A stretch of 64,000 nt of DNA, from the NCBI RefSeq assembly GCF_028473665.1, contig NZ_CP098774.1, forward strand, positions 4,583,501-4,647,500. The letters run 5' to 3'. The position numbers and the translations under genes were made by a program. The notes beneath the pieces are model-generated. The model had not been told where the DNA came from. It made no database searches and saw only the letters and a list, made by a program, of their open reading frames with translations. The DNA comes from Sphingomonas sp. QA11 (lineage in GTDB: Bacteria > Pseudomonadota > Alphaproteobacteria > Sphingomonadales > Sphingomonadaceae). Numbering within the stretch: position 1 is the first letter of the stretch; the number at the start of each line of letters is the position of its first letter. Shown one piece after another: positions 59,300 to 64,000 of the stretch.

Positions 59300-60220
59300 T
59301 TATTCGTGGGTGCGGCCGAAGTCGGGGGCCGGATCGTCCTGGCCCTGCTCGATGATGGTGCGCCGGATCGCGCGGGTCCTGGTGAACAGGTCGAACAATT
59401 CGTCGCCCTTGCCCCAGCGGATCGCGCGCTGGAGCGCCGACAGGTCCTCGGAAAAGCGCTGGAGCATGTCCAGCACCGCCTCGCGATTGGCCAGGAACAC
59501 GTCGCGCCACATGGTCGGGTCGGATGCGGCGATGCGGGTGAAGTCACGGAAACCGCCGGCCGAATATTTGATCACCTCGCTGCGTGTCACTTCCTCCATG
59601 TCGGAGGCGGTCCCGACGATGGTGTAGGCGATCAGATGGGGCAAATGGCTGGTGATGGCGAGGACGCGGTCGTGATGGCCCGGCTCCATCGTCTCGACCT
59701 CGGCGCCCAGCCTGCGCCAGAATTCGCTGACCCGCTCGATCGCGACCGGATTGGCGCCCTCGGGCGGCGTCACGATGCACCAGCGCTTGTGGAACAGGGT
59801 GGCGAAGCCCGCCTCGGGACCGCTCCGCTCCGTACCGGCGACGGGATGGGCGGGGATGACCGTCGCGCCGGGCAACGCCTCGGCCAGCGCACGGACCACG
59901 TCTTCCTTGCACGACCCGACATCGCTGACCACCGCGTCGGCCGGCAGGTCGGCGGCGATCTCGCCTCCGACCGCGCCCATCGCGCCGACCGGCACGCACA
60001 GGATGACGAGATCGGCATCGATCACTGATGCGCCGGCCGTGTCGGTGACGTCGTCGAACAGCTGGAGGCGATCAGCGACGGCGCGCACCTCGGCATCGGC
60101 ATCATAGCCGGTCAGCCGCACCGTGGGCATTTGCGCGCGCACCGCGCGGGCGATCGAGGAGCCGATCAGGCCGATGCCGATGACGGTGACGCGGGCGAAG
60201 GGAAGCATGGTCGTCCGCAT
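59300..60220 (-). CDS. tyrA: Prephenate/arogenate dehydrogenase family protein
   Basis: The 306-residue protein has the NAD motif VIGIGLIGSSIARAV, DADLVILCVPVGAMGAV, VSDVGSCKEDVV, VIPAHPVAGTERSGPEAGFATLFHKRWC (substrate region with His) and ITSHLPHLIAYTIVG. It makes hydroxyphenylpyruvate or tyrosine; substrate preference (prephenate or arogenate) is not visible. An in-frame ATG at 60208 is an alternative start. It ends 2 bp from plsC, convergent. Confidence 0.93.
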   Translation of the reverse strand: MRTTMLPFARVTVIGIGLIGSSIARAVRAQMPTVRLTGYDADAEVRAVADRLQLFDDVTDTAGASVIDADLVILCVPVGAMGAVGGEIAADLPADAVVSDVGSCKEDVVRALAEALPGATVIPAHPVAGTERSGPEAGFATLFHKRWCIVTPPEGANPVAIERVSEFWRRLGAEVETMEPGHHDRVLAITSHLPHLIAYTIVGTASDMEEVTRSEVIKYSAGGFRDFTRIAASDPTMWRDVFLANREAVLDMLQRFSEDLSALQRAIRWGKGDELFDLFTRTRAIRRTIIEQGQDDPAPDFGRTHE

Positions 60221-60289
60221 GGCTCATGGCTTTCGCTAAGGCAAGCTGACGCTCTGCCGTACTCCTGCTAGGAAGCGGCAAAACGGGGG

Positions 60290-61852
60290 ATGGGCCGAAT
60301 GCGGGGCAGTGCGACTTTCTGGGAGGCGCTCGAATCGGCGCGCCGGATGAATCTGGCGGCGGCCGGCGAGAAACCGCCGGTCGCGGGGCCCCAGGGGCTC
60401 AGCCGCCGTGCCCTGCTCAAGGCGATCGGCGCGGCCGGCCTCGTCACAGCCATGCCTCGCCCGCTGCGCGCCGCGCCGGTTCGCGGGCCGGTGGCTATCG
60501 TCGGCGGCGGAATCGCCGGGCTCACTGCCCTGTGGCATCTGACCCAGGCGGGGATCGACGCCCGTATCCATGAGGCTCGACCCCGGCTTGGCGGCCGCAT
60601 GTTTACCCATCGCCCGACGGGCGGCGTGCCGATGGAGATTGGCGGCCAGCTGGTCAATTCCGACCATGACGACATGCACAAGCTCGCCGCCGCATTCGGT
60701 ATCGGCCTGATCGACCGCAAGGGCGAGGCGCACCGCACGATGGTGCTCGCCAATGGCGCGGTGCTGCCCGTGGCGGCGCTCGCCGAGGCGTTGCGACCGA
60801 TCGCGGCACAGATTGCTCTCGATTCGGACCGGCTCGACAAGGATTATGCACGAACGGCACGGGAACTCGATCGACTCTCCATCAGCCTCTATCTCGACAA
60901 ACACGCCGACAAGCTGCCCCAGCCCTGGGTGCGCCAGCTGATGGAGGCGACCAGCCGCACCGAATATGGCGTCGAGCCGGGCCAGGCCTCGGCGATCGAA
61001 CTGGTCTTCAACCTGCCCACCGTGGACGGCGAGCGAGTCGATGTGCTCAGCCGCAGCGACGAACGCTATCTCATCGACGGCGGCAGCGGCGCACTGATCG
61101 CCGCGATGCAGGCGAAGCTTGGCGACCGGATCGAAACCGGCAAGAGGCTGTTGCAGATCGATCCGTACGGCGCCGGCGTACGACTCTCCTTCCTTGACGG
61201 CACCGTGGCGGATGCCGGGGCAGTGATCGTGGCGGTGCCGGCGCCGCTGCTGCGCCAGATCGAATTCCGGGTGCCGCTGCCACCTTTGTGGCGCCGCTTC
61301 ATCGCCGAGGTCGATCTCGGTTATAACGAGAAGATCCAGGCCGTCATGACGTCACGCCCTTGGGAAGGGCCGATCGGGCGCGGCGGCGAGCTGTGGCAGA
61401 CCGATGCCGCCGCGGGCGCCGCGCTCGGCTGGGACGGCGGCATTCGCCCGGCCAGCGATGCCGGCAGCGTCTGGACCTGGTTCCTCGGCGGTAACGAAGT
61501 CGAGGCCGCGGCCGCGGCCGATCCTGTCCGGCTCGCGCGCGGTTTCGCCGGCATGGCCGAGGGGGGCGTGCCTGGCTTCGGCGCGGCGATGAGCGGGGTG
61601 GTGCGGCGCACCGGCTGGCACCGCGATCCGTTGACGCTCGGTGCCTATGTCAATTTCCGCCCCGGCCAGCTCACCCGCTTCGGCGAGCTGATCTGGGTCG
61701 AGGGCGGAAACGGGCCGAAGCATCGCGCGCTTTCCGGCCTGGTCCAGTTCGCCGGCGAGCATCTCTCCGATGCTTATCCAGGCTATATGAATGGTGGCGC
61801 GCAGACCGGGCGGATGGCCGCCGCGGCGATCATGGCCGCTCACCATGCTTGA
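60290..61852 (+). CDS. Tat-exported flavin monoamine oxidase family protein
   Basis: The 520-residue protein has a twin-arginine signal near residues 40-60 (LSRRALLKAIGAAGLVTAM) and an FAD amine oxidase fold: IVGGGIAGLTALWHLTQAG, EARPRLGGRM, GGQLVNSDHDDMH and the C-terminal GRMAAAAIMAAH. Exported monoamine oxidases oxidise amines or amino acids in the periplasm; the substrate is unknown. Its position between tyrA and metX gives no firm clue. An ATG at 60299 is also possible. Confidence 0.88.
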   Translation: MGRMRGSATFWEALESARRMNLAAAGEKPPVAGPQGLSRRALLKAIGAAGLVTAMPRPLRAAPVRGPVAIVGGGIAGLTALWHLTQAGIDARIHEARPRLGGRMFTHRPTGGVPMEIGGQLVNSDHDDMHKLAAAFGIGLIDRKGEAHRTMVLANGAVLPVAALAEALRPIAAQIALDSDRLDKDYARTARELDRLSISLYLDKHADKLPQPWVRQLMEATSRTEYGVEPGQASAIELVFNLPTVDGERVDVLSRSDERYLIDGGSGALIAAMQAKLGDRIETGKRLLQIDPYGAGVRLSFLDGTVADAGAVIVAVPAPLLRQIEFRVPLPPLWRRFIAEVDLGYNEKIQAVMTSRPWEGPIGRGGELWQTDAAAGAALGWDGGIRPASDAGSVWTWFLGGNEVEAAAAADPVRLARGFAGMAEGGVPGFGAAMSGVVRRTGWHRDPLTLGAYVNFRPGQLTRFGELIWVEGGNGPKHRALSGLVQFAGEHLSDAYPGYMNGGAQTGRMAAAAIMAAHHA

Positions 61853-61884
61853 ACGACGGCGTTTCGCGGCCTAACGCCGCGTCA

Positions 61885-63003
61885 ATGTCGGACGACACGC
61901 GCTTCGGGCTTGCTCGCCATGTCACCCTGCCCGGGCCGTTGCAGCTCGACGGCGGTGCGCTGCTGTCGCCGGTCGACATCGCGTACGAAACCTATGGCAC
62001 GCTCGACGCTGACGGCGGCAACGCGATCCTGATCTGCCACGCGCTGACCGGGGACCAGAATGTTGCGAGCAACCATCCGATCACCGGCAAGCCCGGCTGG
62101 TGGACCCGCCTGGTCGGGCCAGGCAAGCCGGTCGATCCCGATCGGCACTTCATCATCTGCAGCAATGTGATCGGCGGCTGCACCGGGTCATCGGGCCCGG
62201 CGACGGTCAACCCGGCGACGGGCAAGCCCTGGGGCATGAACTTTCCGGTCATTACCATTCGCGACATGGTGCGCGCCCAGGCGATGCTGCTCGACCATCT
62301 CGGCGTGGCGACGCTGGCGGCGGTGATCGGCGGGTCGATGGGCGGCATGCAGGCGCTGAGCTGGTCGGCGACCTTTCCCGACCGGGTCCGCGCGGCGATC
62401 GTCATCGCCTCGGCGGCGCGGCACACCGCGCAGAACATCGCCTTTCACGAGGTCGGCCGTCAGGCGGTGATGGCCGATCCCAACTGGCGCGGCGGCGATT
62501 ATTACGAGACGGGCGATCCCCCTTCCGCCGGCCTCGCGGTGGCGCGCATGGCGGCGCACATCACCTATCTGTCGGAAGCCGGGCTGACCGAGAAATTCGG
62601 CCGCCGCCTGCAGACGCGCAATGCCAAAAGCTTCGGCTTCGACGCCGATTTCCAGGTGGAAAGCTATCTGCGCCACCAGGGGATCAGCTTCGTCGACCGG
62701 TTCGACGCCAATTCCTATCTCTACATCACCCGCGCGACCGACTATTTCGATCTGGCCGAGGAACATGGCGGCCTGCTCGCCAACGCCTTCCGGGCAAGCA
62801 AGGCGCGCTTCTGCCTGGTCAGCTTCGATACCGACTGGCTCTATCCCACCTCGGAATCGCGCGCGCTCGTTCAGGCGCTCAACGCGGCGGGCGCACCGGT
62901 CAGCTTCGTCGAGCTCAACAGCCCGTTCGGGCACGATGCCTTCCTGCTCGATTCACCCGGCATGAACCTGGTCATCGACGGCTTCCTGAGGGCGGGCGCA
63001 TGA
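61885..63003 (+). CDS. metX: Homoserine O-acetyltransferase
   Basis: The 372-residue alpha/beta hydrolase transfers an acyl group (acetyl or succinyl) to homoserine in methionine synthesis. The nucleophile Ser lies in IGGSMGGMQAL (about residue 152), with other conserved blocks: ALTGDQNVASNHP, CSNVIGGCTGSSGP, SFDTDWLYPTSESR (acid) and SPFGHDAFLLD (His). A TTG at 61849 is an in-frame alternative; the ATG at 61885 begins at the usual family N-terminus. A palindromic repeat separates it from metW. Confidence 0.93.
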   Translation: MSDDTRFGLARHVTLPGPLQLDGGALLSPVDIAYETYGTLDADGGNAILICHALTGDQNVASNHPITGKPGWWTRLVGPGKPVDPDRHFIICSNVIGGCTGSSGPATVNPATGKPWGMNFPVITIRDMVRAQAMLLDHLGVATLAAVIGGSMGGMQALSWSATFPDRVRAAIVIASAARHTAQNIAFHEVGRQAVMADPNWRGGDYYETGDPPSAGLAVARMAAHITYLSEAGLTEKFGRRLQTRNAKSFGFDADFQVESYLRHQGISFVDRFDANSYLYITRATDYFDLAEEHGGLLANAFRASKARFCLVSFDTDWLYPTSESRALVQALNAAGAPVSFVELNSPFGHDAFLLDSPGMNLVIDGFLRAGA

Positions 63004-63027
63004 GCGCATGGCGCGACCCATTCTATG

Positions 63028-63161
63028 TCCCTCTCCCGGCGGGAGAGGGAAGGGCGCCGTCGCGAAGCGATAGGAAGGGTGAGGGTGATCGTTGCCTTCA
63101 CTCAGTCACCCTCACCCTTCCGCAGCTTCGCTGCTCCCTCCCTCTCCCGCTGGGAGAGGGA
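63028..63161. repeat. Compound palindromic intergenic repeat (REP-like)
   Basis: Two similar hairpins bracket the element: TCCCTCTCCC (63028-63037), loop GGC, GGGAGAGGGA (63041-63050); and TCCCTCTCCC (63139-63148), loop GCT, GGGAGAGGGA (63152-63161). Inside, GGAAGGGTGAGGGTGA (63073-63088) is exactly complementary to 63106-63121, and GCGAAGC (63062-63068) to GCTTCGC (63125-63131). The element fills the metX-metW gap. Confidence 0.85.
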
Positions 63162-63181
63162 TTTATCGGTGAGGCAATTTA

Positions 63182-63769
63182 ATGCCTCTCCGTGCCGACC
63201 TTGCCGTCATCGCCGATTCCGTCGCGCCGGGCAGCCGAATCCTCGATGTCGGCTGTGGCGACGGCGCGCTGATGGCGGCGCTGCGTGACGGCAGGGGCGT
63301 CGACGCGCGTGGGCTCGAGCTCGATGCGGGCAATGTCGCCGCGGCCGTCTCGCGCGGGCTGTCGGTGATCCAGGGCGATGCCGATTCGGATCTCGCCGAC
63401 TATCCCGACGCAAGCTTCGACTATGCGATCCTCAGCCAGACGCTACAGACGACCCGGCGGCCCGACATGGTGCTCGACCATCTCCTCCGGATCGGCCGGC
63501 GCGCCTTCGTGTCCTTCCCGAACTTCGCGCACTGGCGCGGGCGCACCTCGCTGATGTGGGGCGGGCGGATGCCCGTGACCCGGCTGCTGCCCGAACAATG
63601 GTATGACACACCCAATATCCACCACCTCACGATCGACGATTTCCGATCCTTCGTGAAAGGGCGCGGCATCACCGTCGAAGGGGCCTGGTTCCTGTCAGGG
63701 GACAAGCGCACGACCTCGGCGGCGGCGAACTTCTTCGCCGAACATGCGGTGTTCCTGCTGAAGAGCTGA
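63182..63769 (+). CDS. metW: Methionine biosynthesis protein MetW
   Basis: The 195-residue methyltransferase-like protein has ILDVGCGDGALMAALRDGRGVDARGLELDAGNVAAAVSRGLSVIQGDADSDL, DYAILSQTLQTTRRPD and FPNFAHWRGRTSLMWGGRMP, which are MetW marks. It works with MetX; the mechanism is not fully settled. It starts 20 bp after the palindromic repeat. Confidence 0.94.
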   Translation: MPLRADLAVIADSVAPGSRILDVGCGDGALMAALRDGRGVDARGLELDAGNVAAAVSRGLSVIQGDADSDLADYPDASFDYAILSQTLQTTRRPDMVLDHLLRIGRRAFVSFPNFAHWRGRTSLMWGGRMPVTRLLPEQWYDTPNIHHLTIDDFRSFVKGRGITVEGAWFLSGDKRTTSAAANFFAEHAVFLLKS

Positions 63770-63830
63770 TCTCGATCAAGGAACCTTGCGCCCGTTTCGC
63801 GGGTTGGCGGCAGGAAGATTCGAGGAATCC

Positions 63831-64000
63831 ATGGCAACCACCGCTCTTATTGTCGAAGACGAGATTTTCGTGGCGCTCGATCTCGAGCGAATCCTGACCG
63901 ATGCCGGCTATCATGTGAAGGCGATCGCCGCCGACCGGAGTGGTGCGATCGAGGCCGCCGAGGATTGTCATTTCGCGCTGGTCGACGTCAATCTGCGCGA
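63831..64000 (+). CDS. Response regulator receiver domain protein (cut by window edge)
   Basis: The first 56 codons read TTALIVEDEIFVALDLERILTDAGYHV and then FALVDVNLR, the start of a CheY-like receiver. E and D in VEDE and the phosphorylatable Asp in LVDVNL are seen. AGGAA lies upstream of the ATG. The rest is outside the window, so the output domain is unknown. Confidence 0.85.
   Translation, partial: MATTALIVEDEIFVALDLERILTDAGYHVKAIAADRSGAIEAAEDCHFALVDVNLR

Noticed and set aside
61853..61884. Riboswitch before metX
   Set aside because: Only 32 bp lie between the amine oxidase stop and the metX ATG; no room for a SAM or SAH riboswitch, and none is visible within the preceding coding end.
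1..64000. CRISPR array, rRNA, insertion sequence, toxin-antitoxin or restriction system
   Set aside because: Read across the window: no spaced direct repeats, no rRNA, no transposase or defence-type genes among plausible ORFs.

Overview
The window is a GC-rich, densely packed stretch of core chromosome from an alphaproteobacterium, most likely a sphingomonad (Sphingomonas or a close relative). The evidence is gene content and order: hemE next to the ppsR-maf-aroE-coaE-dnaQ block, mnmE-mnmG-rsmG-parA-parB, leuS-lptE-holA, a DUF1674 gene beside rsmB, DUF3576 and MmcB genes, ftsE-ftsX next to an MJ0042 zinc-ribbon gene, metX-metW, and a local cluster of GANTC (CcrM-type) sites. I see no insertion sequence, integrase, prophage, CRISPR array or rRNA gene. 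Many neighbouring genes overlap by 4 bp (ATGA or GTGA), which indicates translationally coupled operons.

Layout. 0-5.8 kb (mostly minus strand): a cut heparinase II/III gene, rpe, rsmB, a small DUF1674 gene, an AT-richer noncoding block with repeated CCCTGTT/AACAGGG words, then DUF1697, gpsA, tsaD. 5.9-15.7 kb: hemC-hemD-mitofilin-like gene (heme), a DUF72 gene, a cNMP-domain/thioredoxin-reductase-like flavoprotein, KTSC and CsbD small proteins, ogt, tRNA-Gly(GCC), a YbbN/CnoX-LonN-hypothetical operon and a UbiH-family hydroxylase. 15.8-28.2 kb: ftsK, lolA, xth, ribA, a HAD phosphatase with yggS, a thiE-like gene, an outer-membrane-like protein, a DUF3576 lipoprotein, leuS-lptE-holA.

28.2-43.8 kb is the replication and segregation region. 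To the left of about 38.9 kb most genes run on the minus strand (hemE, hemJ, rho, mnmE, mnmG, rsmG, parA, parB); to the right they run on the plus strand (ppsR, maf, aroE, coaE, dnaQ, hpf, ptsN). The gap between hemE and ppsR holds a perfect DnaA box, a one-mismatch box and a cluster of GANTC sites. I read it as the probable chromosomal origin. Two parS-like palindromes lie 6.5-9 kb away, inside rsmG and between mnmG and mnmE. The dnaA gene is not in the window.

43.8-64 kb: a thioesterase, DUF1491, a SleB-like cell-wall hydrolase, mmcB (its start lies inside a 30-bp perfect palindrome), an ankyrin protein, a SCO1-like protein, YcgN, a SprT/YgjP-like metalloprotease, PBP1A, msrB, and a compact type III polyketide synthase-methyltransferase-flavoprotein operon that could make a phenolic lipid or quinone. 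tRNA-Leu(GAG), a MATE exporter, the zinc-ribbon gene, ftsE-ftsX-ydcF-plsC, tyrA, a Tat-exported amine oxidase, metX, a palindromic intergenic repeat, metW and the start of a response regulator follow.

Most of the window is ordinary conserved housekeeping DNA. The items most worth attention are the putative oriC, the missing canonical start codon of hemE, the type III PKS operon, the reductase-like flavoprotein that lacks its CxxC, and the palindromes and repeats.
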